From Planctomycetota bacterium (lineage in GTDB: Bacteria; Planctomycetota; Phycisphaerae; WQYP01): DNA of 48,592 bases. The translations under genes and the position numbers were made by a program. Every line of letters starts with the position of its first letter. Position 1 is the stretch's first letter. A model generated the notes under the pieces. That model saw only the letters and a program-made list of their open reading frames with translations. It did not search any database and was not told the origin of the DNA. The stretch is taken from positions 1-48,592 of the forward strand of contig JAJYFE010000012.1 in NCBI GenBank assembly GCA_021785435.1, read 5' to 3'. Shown here in pieces: positions 1 through 11,300 of the stretch.

Positions 1-2
1 CC

Positions 3-1133
3 GGGAACCGATGGCAGCGTCCTGACCGGGGTCAGGATGCGCGGGAAACCGGCTTTACCCTGATCGAGCTGCTGGTGGTGATCTCGATCATCGCGATTCT
101 TGTTTCAATCCTGCTGCCTGCGCTGGCCAAAGCCCGGGAACTGGCCAACCGGGCCGTCTGCATGGCCAACGTGCGCGGGATCATCCAGTCGATGCTGACG
201 TATGCTCAAAGCAGTGACGAAACGTTCCCGACGGTCAGCTCCCAGGCGGGGATAACGCAGTTTGCCGAGGCCGACAACATCTTGCGGCCGAGAAACTCGA
301 CCGGCAGCAGCCAATTCGACGAATACGTACCCCCCAGCGCCCAGGCGGCGGTGCAGGTGTGGTATGAGAATTCGTACTGGGGCAAGCCGGCGCCGGCCGT
401 CAGCATGTGGCTTCTGGTTCTGCAGGGCTACAGCACTCCGGCAAGTTTTGTGTGCCCATCTGATGACATCGTCCAGGGACCGTCGCCGGAATATTACAAC
501 AACGGGAGCCAGTCCTACTATTTCATAAGCTTTACCGACCCCACCCAGCTACCCAACCTACGCTACGCCACCGACGGCTACGGTCTAAGCTATTCCGTCG
601 CTTTCCCGTGGCCGTGGCTGGACGGTTCGCTTGGCGCCAGCCCCGGCCAGTGGTGGACCACCACCGGCGCCAATACCGAAGTCCCTCTGGTCAGCGACAT
701 GGCGCCACTTGATGATTCCACCAGCACGTACGCAGCGGGTGTCTTTGAGCGCATCACCACCACATTGCCCACAGCCAATACTTACGGCCCCTACATCTAC
801 AATTCCGGCAACCACGCCGGCGACGGCCAGAACGTGGGGTTCGGCGACGGGCACGTGACGTGGGAAATTTCTCCTTACATGGGCCAAAACGGTGACAATA
901 TTTTCACGTGGCATAACGGGCTAGGGGTGGTCAACGGAACCACGGACACCAACCAGGTGGGTATGACCAACGCTGCGGCTTCGCCCGGCCCATCGCCGCC
1001 CGGTGCGGCCACCTACAGCATGAACGCCCCGGAACTGCAAACCTTGGCCGCTCCTTTTGATACCTGCATGACACCCGTGCGTACCGTGAACGCCAATATC
1101 ACCCAGCAGGGTTACAGCGCGGACGTGTGGTGA
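3..1133 (+). CDS. Type II secretion pseudopilin-like protein (5' end missing)
   Basis: The reading frame is open to the window edge, so the true start lies upstream; no in-frame ATG or GTG precedes the prepilin motif. At 51-80 it encodes the classical cleavage/methylation motif [10 protein letters not shown] followed by a hydrophobic helix, which is processed by prepilin peptidase and anchors the protein in the inner membrane. The rest (about 350 residues) is a Gly/Asn/Tyr-rich extracytoplasmic domain. Near 807-860 there is N-H-A-G...G-F-G-DGHV, a variant (ten rather than nine spacer residues) of the H-X9-DG motif found on the many pseudopilin-like proteins of Planctomycetota. The family is abundant in that phylum, but individual roles are unknown. 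A secreted-surface or filament role is inferred from the class only. Confidence 0.85.
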   Translation, partial: GNRWQRPDRGQDARETGFTLIELLVVISIIAILVSILLPALAKARELANRAVCMANVRGIIQSMLTYAQSSDETFPTVSSQAGITQFAEADNILRPRNSTGSSQFDEYVPPSAQAAVQVWYENSYWGKPAPAVSMWLLVLQGYSTPASFVCPSDDIVQGPSPEYYNNGSQSYYFISFTDPTQLPNLRYATDGYGLSYSVAFPWPWLDGSLGASPGQWWTTTGANTEVPLVSDMAPLDDSTSTYAAGVFERITTTLPTANTYGPYIYNSGNHAGDGQNVGFGDGHVTWEISPYMGQNGDNIFTWHNGLGVVNGTTDTNQVGMTNAAASPGPSPPGAATYSMNAPELQTLAAPFDTCMTPVRTVNANITQQGYSADVW

Positions 1134-1399
1134 AGCCCGGGGAGAAGGTGACATTCGCTTTCCTGGTGTTGGGGAAGGTGACTCCGGAAAGGCGATTGCC
1201 GTCGAGCGCGCCGTGCCTGGCGCGGAGGCAAGTATGAAGGCCACCTCTGCCTCCGCCGAGCGGAAGCCCGGTGCTTTGGCTGTGGCCTTCGGGGCCGGAT
1301 GTGGTTGATCGAAAAACGGAAATCAAGAATCGAAGATCTGAGCTCCCGCGCTCATGCTCGGGGTGATGAAATAAAGGTGCTCGTGTGAGGAGGCTGGCG

Positions 1400-4300
1400 A
1401 TGGCTGAACGTGGAATGCGGCGTCGGACGTTTTTGAAGGCTTCGGTTTTGGCCGGTGGCGCGACGTTGGGCCGGGGCGCCGTGCGGCTGGCCCGTGCCGC
1501 CGCGTTGCGGCGGCTTTCGATTCTGTTCTGCTCGCCGCAGGGCTTGGGTGCGGGCTGGATTGACTTGGAGTATTTGCAGGAATTGCACGCCCACGGCTTC
1601 GAGGTGGATTACACCAACCAGCTCGGCGAGGTCACCTGGCCGCGGATCCGGCAATACAACGTGCTGGTGTTATACATAACGCCGGACAGTTATGCGGTCA
1701 CGTTGGAAAACCAACCGTCATCCCCGGTGCGCGTGCGAAACTTTGTCCAGCTGATCGACCGCTATGTGGCGGCCGGCGGCGGGGTGTTCCTGATGCCGAT
1801 GGAACAGAACATGGTTCGGCAAAAGCTGGCGGGCTTAACTGGTCCGTGGGGTGCCCGGCTGCCGCTGGAAACCATTGTGGAAACCGATCCGACCAAGCAA
1901 GGTTATCTACTCCACGCCCCGAATGTGCCGCTGGCCTACACGGATCTGATCCCGCACTCCCCGGTGAGCGAAGGCATCCAGGGCATTTGGTATCCGACGT
2001 CCCCGCACTATTACGCCGCGGATACGGGGCCGATCGTGGTGGATGGCAACTGGCAGGTGGTTGTAAGGGCGTCGGCAACGGCGCACTCGCAGCCGGAAGA
2101 TTTAAAGAAGCTCAGCCAATATGAATTGCCGCCGCATGCGTTTGCGCGGCCGGCGCCCGTGTCATCGCCAGCGTGGTTGGCGATACGCCCATATCAGGCG
2201 GGGCGGATCGCGTTGGTGAATCAATGGCCGCAGTATTCGGTCGGCTCGGGGGTGAAATGGATATTTGATCGGCAGGTGCTCACGCGGGGCTTTGGCAGCA
2301 AGCCGAGCGATTTTGGGCGGCTGCTGGAGAATATCTGGCGGTGGCTGGCGGAACCCTCGCTGAAACATAAGTCGGTAGGCGGCTATGTGACCAGCCGCGA
2401 AACACTGGTGGCGCCCAATCTACTGCCGGCGGCCCGTAGGCCATACGAATATGGCCAAGCGTACTGGCAAGCCAAGCTGGCGCAGTGGCATCAACCGCCG
2501 CGTTTTGCGCCGGTCTTTCGCGGCCTCATCGGCGCGAAAACCGCCTACAGTTCCGGTTCTGGAACGGTGGCGCAATATGCGCAGGCGGCGAAAAAGGCGG
2601 ATTTACAATTCATCGTGTTCCTGGAGGATTTCGACCAACTCACACGCGAAAAGTGGGCCCGGCTCAAAGCGGACTGCCAACGACTCTCCGACGATGGCCT
2701 TACCCTGCTGCCCGGTTACACCATCGACGCCAATACCGGCGACCATATGTTTTTCTTTGGACCTGTGGCCGAGGGCAACGATCCCTGGCCGCCGGCACAA
2801 GTACTTACCGGGCCGAATAAAACGCTGCTGGACTTACAGCCGCGGAATAAAGATGGCAAGTTCACCGGCTACAACGGGCCGTCGTTCGACTGGATGCTCT
2901 ACTCATGGGACGAGGTTAAAGGCAACCACGGTTACTATCATTTCTCCGGCCATCCCCAGCTGATGCGCATCTCGGATTTGCGGGTCTATGCGATGGCGGC
3001 GATCCGCTATTACCGGGACGGCCGTCTGGTGGAGGATAATACGGCGGATTATCTGACCTGCGCCGGATGCACCATTCCCCCGGCGCCGGTTTCCTTCAAC
3101 GAGGTCCGTTCGCCGGCGGAACTGGCACGGGAGGTGGAACGTGGGCACGCCCTGACCTACGTCCAGGCGCCGTGGTATGTGCCCAAACCCTCGGTTCGCA
3201 AAATTTTTTACTATGGTCTCTGGTGGGCCGATCAGTACACCTCCTACAATACGTTTCCCTCGGACGGCCCGATCATTCACGCCTGGCCGGAAACATACCG
3301 CGTCTGGACGCTGGGAGCGGAGGAATTCGTCACCCGGCCGAACATAATGGTGTCACGCCTGGAAGTAAGCGCTGCGGCGGGACTGAAAGAAATTGCCCTT
3401 TATAACGGCCCGGAATTATTCCGCCGCTTTCTACCGAATGGCGCGAAAACCTTCAGCCAAACCCTGCTCTTGAACGCCAGCAACCAGCGCGACTTGGTGC
3501 TGATCGCCACGGATGGAAAAGGCGGCCAAGCCATCAGCTTCGCGCGTCGCTGTTGGAAGGACGGTACGCTGGCGCCGACATTTTGCTCCGATCACGTCAA
3601 TTCTTACAGCGAATACATTGTGTTTGCCCACGGGCCGAATCCCATGGTGGTCACCCGGGCGGAGCCGTTGCCACAGGACATTGCGGGAGTTACCTGGGAT
3701 GGCGGCCCGCCGCCGTCGATCCCGCTGGTGGCCTTCGGCGAGAGTCGGCCGACGCTGGTGACGGACCAGGGCCAGGAAGTGGGCAGCCGGTTCGAGAACA
3801 CGCCGCTGCTGGATTATGCCGATGAAGGGTCGGCGGGGTTGGCTTCGCGGCAGGATCGGGTATTTGCCGACAGCGTGCTGCAGGTGCTGAATCCCTGGAA
3901 CACTTTTGGCCCGTTGGCGGGGCCGGGGAAGTTGATGGAGTTTACCCTGCAGTATTGGGAATGCCTGCCGCCGACAGTGGGCGTCCCTCAGACCGGTTGG
4001 GCGGCGCCGGGGGTGCGCGAAGGGATCAACGCCTGCCTGTTCCGTTCGGAGGTTCGCTTCAAGCCGGACTGTACGGTCCAGCAATTGACGCTGCTGCAAA
4101 ATGATTATTGGCTTCCCCCGGGGGTCAAGCCGGTGCGGTTGCTGCTGGGGAAAGCCCCGGATGTGGTGCGGCAGGAGGTGCATTATTTTCAGGGCGCGCA
4201 GAGTCCGAGCGGCTTGTTCCACCTGGCGCCGGGCGACTGGTTCGCCTTGTACAGTCCCCAGACAGCCTGCAGCCATATCTTCGTGGTCCGGCAGCAGCCG

Positions 4301-4990
4301 ATTCAACTGCGGGCGGAGTATCCCCTGATAACCATCGCGGCCGATATGGCTGGTAAGCGGGTCCAGGCCGGCGAGCGTTATAGCTTTGAGTTATTCTCGC
4401 TGGGGGTGCCGGTGAATATCGGATTGAAAAACCAGACGGATGTCACGCGGCTGCTGGGTTATCTGCACCAGCCGGAGGGGATGAAAGTGGTGCGTGGCCA
4501 GCGGGTGGCTTCACCGGGCTTTATCGAATGCGCCGCGGCGAATGGGGCGGTGGAAGCTCTGGTCCCCAAGCCCTCCTGGAAAACCAACCTGACGCTGCCG
4601 CTGCGGGTTAGAGGCTTGAATCGCCGGTGGAGCGCCGGATTGTTCCAGAAGAGTGGTTACGTGTTGGGCCATTACGGCACGGGCGAGAACCGCTACCGCA
4701 CGCTGGGCGTGGATCAACTGGGCTACGCCTACGTGCCGATGTACGTGGATCGGGCTGAGGTCACGCACATGGTGGCGGGTCATCCGGTTATCGCCGACGC
4801 GGCGGGTAAAGATTTGTTCATTGGGGTGATGCACCTGCGGGACAAGCCAGCCCAGTGGTGTGTTTCGGTGAATAATCCGACGGACCAGCCGATCACCAGC
4901 CTGCTGCATCAAGCCATGGATCTGCCGGGATTTATTTTCCCGGACACAAAAATCACCCTGCAGCCGGGTGAATATCGGGTGGTGGGATAA
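1400..4990 (+). CDS. Large Tat-exported ThuA-like/PHP-like protein
   Basis: 1196 residues from ATG 1400, chosen because AGGAGG (1388-1393) sits 6 nt upstream; a GTG at 1385 lacks such a site. The N-terminus has a twin-arginine leader (RRRTFLKAS then a Gly/Ala stretch), so export folded across the membrane is likely. Residues about 35-340 resemble the ThuA/glutamine-amidotransferase-like fold (VLVLYITPD, then a VAAGGGVFLMP strand-turn). Residues about 370-480 align with the PHP-like segment of the paralog at 11797-15207, but the usual His and Asp of H..SDG are replaced (GAKTAYSSG), so metal binding is probably lost. The C-terminal 600 residues are predicted beta-rich and unassigned. It is the first gene of a plus-strand run next to toroid, lyase-like genes, suggesting a role in glycan handling at the envelope. 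Specific activity unknown. Confidence 0.7.
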   Translation: MAERGMRRRTFLKASVLAGGATLGRGAVRLARAAALRRLSILFCSPQGLGAGWIDLEYLQELHAHGFEVDYTNQLGEVTWPRIRQYNVLVLYITPDSYAVTLENQPSSPVRVRNFVQLIDRYVAAGGGVFLMPMEQNMVRQKLAGLTGPWGARLPLETIVETDPTKQGYLLHAPNVPLAYTDLIPHSPVSEGIQGIWYPTSPHYYAADTGPIVVDGNWQVVVRASATAHSQPEDLKKLSQYELPPHAFARPAPVSSPAWLAIRPYQAGRIALVNQWPQYSVGSGVKWIFDRQVLTRGFGSKPSDFGRLLENIWRWLAEPSLKHKSVGGYVTSRETLVAPNLLPAARRPYEYGQAYWQAKLAQWHQPPRFAPVFRGLIGAKTAYSSGSGTVAQYAQAAKKADLQFIVFLEDFDQLTREKWARLKADCQRLSDDGLTLLPGYTIDANTGDHMFFFGPVAEGNDPWPPAQVLTGPNKTLLDLQPRNKDGKFTGYNGPSFDWMLYSWDEVKGNHGYYHFSGHPQLMRISDLRVYAMAAIRYYRDGRLVEDNTADYLTCAGCTIPPAPVSFNEVRSPAELAREVERGHALTYVQAPWYVPKPSVRKIFYYGLWWADQYTSYNTFPSDGPIIHAWPETYRVWTLGAEEFVTRPNIMVSRLEVSAAAGLKEIALYNGPELFRRFLPNGAKTFSQTLLLNASNQRDLVLIATDGKGGQAISFARRCWKDGTLAPTFCSDHVNSYSEYIVFAHGPNPMVVTRAEPLPQDIAGVTWDGGPPPSIPLVAFGESRPTLVTDQGQEVGSRFENTPLLDYADEGSAGLASRQDRVFADSVLQVLNPWNTFGPLAGPGKLMEFTLQYWECLPPTVGVPQTGWAAPGVREGINACLFRSEVRFKPDCTVQQLTLLQNDYWLPPGVKPVRLLLGKAPDVVRQEVHYFQGAQSPSGLFHLAPGDWFALYSPQTACSHIFVVRQQPIQLRAEYPLITIAADMAGKRVQAGERYSFELFSLGVPVNIGLKNQTDVTRLLGYLHQPEGMKVVRGQRVASPGFIECAAANGAVEALVPKPSWKTNLTLPLRVRGLNRRWSAGLFQKSGYVLGHYGTGENRYRTLGVDQLGYAYVPMYVDRAEVTHMVAGHPVIADAAGKDLFIGVMHLRDKPAQWCVSVNNPTDQPITSLLHQAMDLPGFIFPDTKITLQPGEYRVVG

Positions 4991-5104
4991 TAGCTTGGCG
5001 TTTTGAAATTCGGAGCCCGGAGCGTCAGCGACAGCCCAGGCGTTGAGTGTCACGCCGCCAACCTGCACGGACAGGTGGGGCGAGGCGATGTACGGAATAT
5101 TTTC

Positions 5105-6802
5105 ATGCCAAAATTTATCCGCCGCGGTCAAAAGAAGGTTCGCGAAGAATTCGTGGAGGCCCATTGCCAACGGCTGCATCAATGGTATGACGCCCAGGGC
5201 GGGTTCGTTTATCCCGGCCAGCAACCCGATACCCGTGAGCGGCTCTGGGCCTGTACCAGCCTGCTGCAACAAGCCAGGCCGCGCGACCGGCAGTTGGCTG
5301 AAGCGATCATCCGTGCCACGCCGATCGACGACAATGGCTTTGAGCCTGTCGCCGCCATCGATCTGCTGATGGCGTATCCCGATCGCCTTTCCCCTGCGGT
5401 GCGCGATCATCTGCGCGCTATGTGCCGCAGCCATCTGGCCAGCGCGCTGGAACATCGTTTCGCCGCCGGCGGCAACCACAATTTCAGTTGCATGTATTCT
5501 TATTTTCTCGCCTGCGCGGGCCAGGCGCTCGATCGCTACCAGTTCGAGGTCGAACATCACCTGATTCCGGAAGTTTATAGCGCCGAACGTCTGCGGCAGA
5601 TCGGTTTTAACGCCATGCTGCTGGTGGACAGCTACGCCCAACGCGACGCGGTCTTTTCCGAATGGAACTCTCCGACGTATTCGGCGGTTTCACTGATGGC
5701 GCTGGCCAAAACCGTGCGGGACAGCCGCGATCCGAGAATTCGCCGTTTCGCCCTGGAAGCGCAGTTGAAGCTCTGGCGGGAGTTGTTGACGCTGTATCAT
5801 CCGCGGCTGAATGCGCCCTGTGGTCCGTATAGTCGGGCCTATCGGGTCGATATCCTTGGTCAGGTGTCGCTGCTGCGCGCCCTGTTTTGCTATGTGGGCG
5901 TGTCACGGGATCGTTCGATTGTGGAGCTGCTCGATGAAAGTCAACCGGGCGTCCACTTCCACCATGGCCGCAACCTGCCTTTCAACTGGGCCAACATCGC
6001 CTGGCTGCTTGGTTGCGATTATCACCTGCCGGCGGACGCTTGGACAGAGTTGCGTCGGCGTCAATTCCCCAAGCGTTTTGCCGCACCCATCGCCTGGGAT
6101 TGCTTCGGCGCCGTTGATGCCGAAAAGAAACGCTATCTTTCCGTGCAGGGCCAGGCGTTTGCGGCTGGTGCCGGCCAAGTGGTGCAGGTGCAGCATTCGC
6201 GCTGGGCTTTGGGCTATCGGACGGCTTCGACATACAGCCACTCCTTTCCCATCCATCTGCATTACGCCATCGCCGCACGACCCGGCCCAATGGCCACCGT
6301 GCGCCATGTCACCCTGGGCGTCGGCTTATTGGCTCAGCCCGAGGAATGGGCGCCCGGCGGCCAGGCCGGCCCGGTGGAGGCGGATAATTTCAACCATGGT
6401 TTCAGGTTGGCCGTCCAAGAAAACGCCGGCGGCGTGGGATTCAGCGGTGGAGCCATGAACAATCTCGCCGCTTTACCGACGGAAGAAGTTTCCTTTAATT
6501 GTTTTATCCCGCTGCATTTTGCCGCGGTTGACCAGGCCACGCTCAACGGCCAAGTGTGGCAGGATGGTCAACGCGTCGAACTGAAGGCTAAGCAGATTGG
6601 ATGCCGTATTCTCGATCACGGCTGCGAATATGAAATTATCTATCAGTTTGATTCGAAGGTTCCGGTGGTATTGAAGCGCTGGGCGAATTTCCTGCGGTTG
6701 GCGGCGTTTTTCCATCGGGGTGAAGCACGGGTGTTTTCGCCGCGGCAACTCGCCACCTTCCGGGTCCGTGGTCGCCTGCGCCTGCTGCGGATGCCTAAGT
6801 GA
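5105..6802 (+). CDS. Unknown alpha/alpha-toroid-like protein
   Basis: 565 residues from ATG 5105 (MPKFIRRGQ). The frame extends upstream to a TTG at 5003 but that segment looks non-coding and the ATG is preferred, although its Shine-Dalgarno sequence is weak. No signal peptide is visible. The first 330 residues are helix-rich with motifs typical of (alpha/alpha) toroid carbohydrate enzymes: NHNFSCMYSYFLA, then EWNSPTYSAVSLMALA, and later CGPYSRAYR. The second half (about 330-565) is predicted beta-rich. This layout (helical toroid, then beta sandwich) is that of polysaccharide lyases and related hydrolases, but I cannot assign a family. It lies 114 bp after the ThuA/PHP protein and 35 bp before the next gene, so is probably co-transcribed with them. 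Confidence 0.7.
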   Translation: MPKFIRRGQKKVREEFVEAHCQRLHQWYDAQGGFVYPGQQPDTRERLWACTSLLQQARPRDRQLAEAIIRATPIDDNGFEPVAAIDLLMAYPDRLSPAVRDHLRAMCRSHLASALEHRFAAGGNHNFSCMYSYFLACAGQALDRYQFEVEHHLIPEVYSAERLRQIGFNAMLLVDSYAQRDAVFSEWNSPTYSAVSLMALAKTVRDSRDPRIRRFALEAQLKLWRELLTLYHPRLNAPCGPYSRAYRVDILGQVSLLRALFCYVGVSRDRSIVELLDESQPGVHFHHGRNLPFNWANIAWLLGCDYHLPADAWTELRRRQFPKRFAAPIAWDCFGAVDAEKKRYLSVQGQAFAAGAGQVVQVQHSRWALGYRTASTYSHSFPIHLHYAIAARPGPMATVRHVTLGVGLLAQPEEWAPGGQAGPVEADNFNHGFRLAVQENAGGVGFSGGAMNNLAALPTEEVSFNCFIPLHFAAVDQATLNGQVWQDGQRVELKAKQIGCRILDHGCEYEIIYQFDSKVPVVLKRWANFLRLAAFFHRGEARVFSPRQLATFRVRGRLRLLRMPK

Positions 6803-6837
6803 ACGCTGAAAGGAAGGGTTTGGAAAGGAAACCGAAC

Positions 6838-8328
6838 ATGCCCGATAACCTCCTTCCACGTCTGATAACCGTAGGCGGCGATTCACGCGTCCTCGCCGGT
6901 GACGCGGAGCTGATGCGGATCACGGTGGGTGATCTGTACATGGGCGGCACGACCATTATCGGTCGTATCCGTTTCCGCCCCGGCGGGCCGTTGCGCATTG
7001 CCAATCTGGTAAACTGCTGGCGGTCTTTCGTGCCTAAACGGCATCCTGAAGCGGCCCGCGTTCGCGCCGAACCAACGGAACAGGGACTGCGAATCCATGT
7101 CGAACCCGACACGCGGGGCGGAGTCGCCGACGTGGAAAACTATTTTGACTTCCTCCCCGATCCACAAGCCGGAGGCTGGATGATTGAGCACCGTTGCCGG
7201 ATTATATTGCGGCGGCGTGTGGATTTAAGGCAGTTGGGCGTGCTAGCCTTCGCCGATGAAAGGGGACATGACGCTTTCTGGTGGGAAATCGACGATCCGA
7301 ATTTTGACGGTAACTATGGCCCGTCCGTGCCGATGCAGAACGACTGGCTGGGTGTGTACGAACCGAACTGTGGTCCAGACACTTTCCGCAAGCATTGGCG
7401 ACGCCAGGTGGAAACTTTCCTATTCAGCGAACCCGGCGGACGGGTGCGGACCATCCGTTTGCATCGGGGCATGTTGTTTTGTCTGTCCCGCCATAACCAG
7501 CGGGCACTGCCGCTGGGCGCCTGGGCCGGCGTGCGGCATCGCGATGGCGCCGGCACGCTGGTTGAATTCAGCGACGGGCGGCCGACCTTCGGCCACCTTT
7601 GCGAATGGGGCTTCGATACGCATTTCTGGCGGCGGATCGAGGCGCGGCCTGGGCAGCCGATCCTACCCCAGGGACACCAGCTGCAAATGACCTATCGCCT
7701 GCGTGAGCTGCCCTGTGAGGCGATGGACAAACGGTTGCGTTGCGCTCGGCCCATCGAACCGACCGACAGGGAATGGCTCGGCGTTGCCAATGTGCCAATT
7801 TACGAAGAACCGGTGAATCATTTTGCTACGTCCTGGCGGGACGAAAAGGCCGGCGATGCCTGGCCCTGGATTCCCGGGGCTGGCGCTACCTGGGACCGGA
7901 AAGTCGGCCGGCGGCGCCCCGGCTCGCTGCGCTTGGAAACTCCGCGCGAGGCGCTCCCCACGACGGCCTCCTGGGAATCCATCCGTGTCGGTGCAAGCAA
8001 CTTTATGAATCCGCTGGTCCCCGGGGCCAGGTATCGCTTGACGGGTTTCGTGCGGGTGGAGCCGGGAGACGGCCCAGGGTTACCGACGCCTTCGTTGTCG
8101 ATCCGGTTCCATAAGTACGCCGGACCGGGGACGTTTGCCCCGGAGATTACACCCTGCGAGGTGGTCACGAGCCAGGGCCATGCCCCCGTGAAATCGCGCC
8201 AATGGAGCCTGGTGGAAGTACTTAGCCCGCCGGTGAACGGCCATGTCATGGGGGCGACCCTGGCCTGTCACCTGCACGGTCGTGGAGTGGCATGGTTTGA
8301 CGAAATTGCGTTTGAAAAATTGGATTAA
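6838..8328 (+). CDS. Unknown protein with C-terminal carbohydrate-binding-like domain
   Basis: 496 residues from ATG 6838; AAAGGA seven or so bases upstream supports this start over the in-frame GTG at 6799. No signal peptide. Residues 1-330 are beta-rich with many Trp, Arg and Tyr (for example HDAFWWEIDDPNFDG) and match nothing I recognise. From about residue 350 a second domain appears, in the style of a galactose-binding/CBM-like jelly roll: YRLTGFVRVEPGD in the first strands and a terminal GRGVAWFDEIAFEKL strand, which is the usual closing motif of CBM_4_9-like modules. The gene sits between a toroid-like gene and a heparinase-like gene, 20 bp before the latter. It may act as a glycan-binding partner or as an uncharacterised glycoside hydrolase or lyase; the function is not assigned. 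Confidence 0.65.
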   Translation: MPDNLLPRLITVGGDSRVLAGDAELMRITVGDLYMGGTTIIGRIRFRPGGPLRIANLVNCWRSFVPKRHPEAARVRAEPTEQGLRIHVEPDTRGGVADVENYFDFLPDPQAGGWMIEHRCRIILRRRVDLRQLGVLAFADERGHDAFWWEIDDPNFDGNYGPSVPMQNDWLGVYEPNCGPDTFRKHWRRQVETFLFSEPGGRVRTIRLHRGMLFCLSRHNQRALPLGAWAGVRHRDGAGTLVEFSDGRPTFGHLCEWGFDTHFWRRIEARPGQPILPQGHQLQMTYRLRELPCEAMDKRLRCARPIEPTDREWLGVANVPIYEEPVNHFATSWRDEKAGDAWPWIPGAGATWDRKVGRRRPGSLRLETPREALPTTASWESIRVGASNFMNPLVPGARYRLTGFVRVEPGDGPGLPTPSLSIRFHKYAGPGTFAPEITPCEVVTSQGHAPVKSRQWSLVEVLSPPVNGHVMGATLACHLHGRGVAWFDEIAFEKLD

Positions 8329-8348
8329 CGGCAGGAAGGCGGCGGCCA

Positions 8349-11300
8349 ATGTGGGTTGACCAGGGGCTCAATGATCGCTGGGTCCGCCCGCAACCCATCA
8401 AGAAAGCCGGACCAGGGCGGTTCACCATCACGCTGTGCGAACCGCTGGGCAGACATTGGCCCAGGGAAATCGTTGCGTATCCTTGGCGGCGCTCGATGGA
8501 ACCGCGGCGCGTGTCCCACCAGGGGCGCGATGTCCCGTTCCAAAGAATAGGTGCCGTTCTATCTATTCTGGTGGAAGATCTCGCTCCCGGCGAACAGCGC
8601 GTCTATGAACTGGACGGTCGCGGAGGCGCCCGAGCCGCCGCGGGCGGTGACCATGGCATTCGCCTGATCCGTAGCGGCGCCCGCATGGTTTTTACAAACG
8701 GCGTGATCGCCCTGGCGCTTCCCGCGTCACAGAGGTTCACGCGGAGCACTCAGGCGGTAATCCCCGGCCCCCTCCTGGCCATCCGCCGCGGCGAAGGCCC
8801 ATGGCTGGGCGGTGGGCGGTTGGCCTTCCGTTTTGCCGTCAGGTCCGTGCATACCCGTCGCACTGAGCGAGGCCCGCTCTGGAGTACGGCCGAGGTCGTG
8901 TACACGTTCGAAGGCGGGTACACCTATCGCGTTTGCTTCCTGCTGCGCCCCAACGACGCGGCCTGTGAAGTCCGGGAAACCAGCACGCTGCCAGTGCGGC
9001 TTTGGCCTGCTCCGCGGCCCTACCGCGAGATCGGCAGCCTGGGGAAGTCGTTTTGGCGCCAGTCGCGCGAGGCTATCGCCAAACCGTGTCTAAGACCCAG
9101 TCCGACGAGTTATTTTATTTTTGACCTGCGCGGTGGCTGGTCCGCCGACCGCATGGTGACCCATTCGACCGGAGCGTGGGAAATCATGGATCTGCCGCTG
9201 GGGGCGGAGTCGCTAAGGACCTACACGGCGATGCGGCCGGCGCTGCCGTTTATCGATGGCGGCTGGATGGGCGTCTATGATTCCCGCTGCCCGGATCTGC
9301 TGGGCGTAGCTTCCCTGGACCTGGCGCACTGGCGGGTATCGGATGACATGGTTCATCCGGCCCATCGCACCCCCGGAGCAAACATTGAAGTGCTGTTGGT
9401 TGACTCGAAGGCCGGCGGCAGCCAGCTCCGCTTTCCGATTGAGAACATGAGCCGTCGCTGGTTGCTGACCCTCGTGCCGCGGCCGGCCCGCCGGGCCGGC
9501 CAAAACCGCGTACCGGTGGGTCGGCCGGTGCGTTTGGAGCCGGACCCGGCTCATCCGCTGTGGGCCTTGCGAACGCAGCGCGGTGATTTGCGGCTCGACA
9601 AGGTCAAGGACTGGATCACCACCTGGCTTGACGCCGGAGCGGCCCACCCCCGCGTGTTGTGTCGCCAGTCCGATTTCTCCGAGTTGCGGCAAAAGCTCAA
9701 GTCGATTCCGGAATTGCGCCGGAATCACGCGCGGTACCGGCGCTGGCGGGCGGCGGATCGCTATATCGCCACCGGTGAAAGAAGCGGCTTAGCCGCGGTG
9801 GAGGCGGCGACGCACGCTCGCGAACGGCTCGAGCAGATCCTGGCCAGTGGCTACACCGGGCCGAATTATTGCCACATTTTCGCACGGCCTTTACGCCGCT
9901 ATGTCCTGGCCTGCGACATCTTGTGGGATTGCTTTACGCCACGGGAAAAACAGGAAGCGCGGCGGGTCTGCGCCCTGGCCGCGTATATTCTCACCGACGG
10001 CGACTGGTGGGGCTACGCGTGGCGCCCCGGCGAAACGACCTATCTGCCAAATTTCAACAGCGACGTATTCACTTGCGCTGGTCTGCTGGGTCTGTTCCTG
10101 GCAAATCATCCGTGCGCGGGCGAATTCGTGAAATTCTGTACCCGGCGGTTGGAGCTTGAGCTGAAGCACCATCTGCGTGCCGACGGCGGCGGCGAGGAAA
10201 ATCTGGGCGCTTACTATTTTTCCACCTGGACGCAACTTTATCTGCCCATCTTCTGGGCGCTGCGCCACACCGGTGTGAAAGATTACGCGAAACACCCGTG
10301 CGTGCGCGCCGGCGCCCAATTCATGCTGAAGGTGCTTGGTCCGCCGGACCGGCGTGACCACGGAGGGAGGATGATTCCGCCGATTGGCCATCATCCCCAC
10401 GTCCGTAAGGCGTTTCCCGTCCTGGACCAACTGGCTTCGTTTCTTAAGCGGTCCGATCCGGCGCTGGCGGGGAATCTGAAATGGGCCTGGCGGGCCTGCG
10501 GTTCGCCGGTGGGCAACCTGCACGACCATTTCGGTCCGCGCGCGAATCCGCTCACGCGACACTATATTTTCCATGACCAAACCCTTATACCGCGGGAACC
10601 CAAGCTTGGCAGCTGCGAATTGCCCAACGTCGGCGCGGTGCTGCGCAGCCATGATGGCAGCGGCCGGGGCAGCTATGTCCTGCTCAAGGCGGGCCGGGTG
10701 CACTCCCATCACGACGCGGATGAAGGCTCGTTTCATTATTTTGGCCGCGGCGTACCGCTGGCCCTGGATGGCCTGCCGATTCAGAATGGCGCCGGCGCCG
10801 CGGAGCACAACGCTGTGACGTTTTCCAAACCCGGTCAACCCAGCGGGCTGGTGGAATGCTTTAAAACCACGGCGGTGGCCGACTACGTCCGGGCGCGGAT
10901 GGCGCCGCGGGCGTTCTGCTGTGACAGCATGTATGTCGATGGCGCCCATCGCAGTGGCTGGCAGCGCGAACTGCTGTTGGTGAAAGCCGAACGGGCGGGC
11001 GGCGTGGAATACCTGGTGGTCAAGGACACGGTCACAGGTTCGGAGGCGTGCCAGTGGAACCTGGATGTGCTGTCGCGCCGGCCGATCCGGCAAAGCGGCG
11101 GGGGAATCTGGTTTCCCGGTCACAAGGAACTGGGGATGGGGCTGGAGGTACGGTTCGTCGAACCGAATCAGCCGGCGATTCGGTTGCAGCGCGGCGTCGT
11201 GAATCCGGCAATGCTCGACGCGCGACGGCGCCGTCGGCTTTCCGAAAACCACCTCCACTGGTCGATCACCGAGCACTGGTTGATGCATGTCCCCGCCGGG

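Noticed and set aside
1134..1399. Short direct repeats (GGGGAGAAGGTGAC and GGGGAAGGTGAC) downstream of the pseudopilin gene
   Set aside because: Only a 12-14 bp match in a purine-rich segment, not enough to call an element.
4511..5641. Minus-strand open frame (376 codons) across the gap at 4990-5105
   Set aside because: It crosses two real genes on the other strand and has no domain signal.
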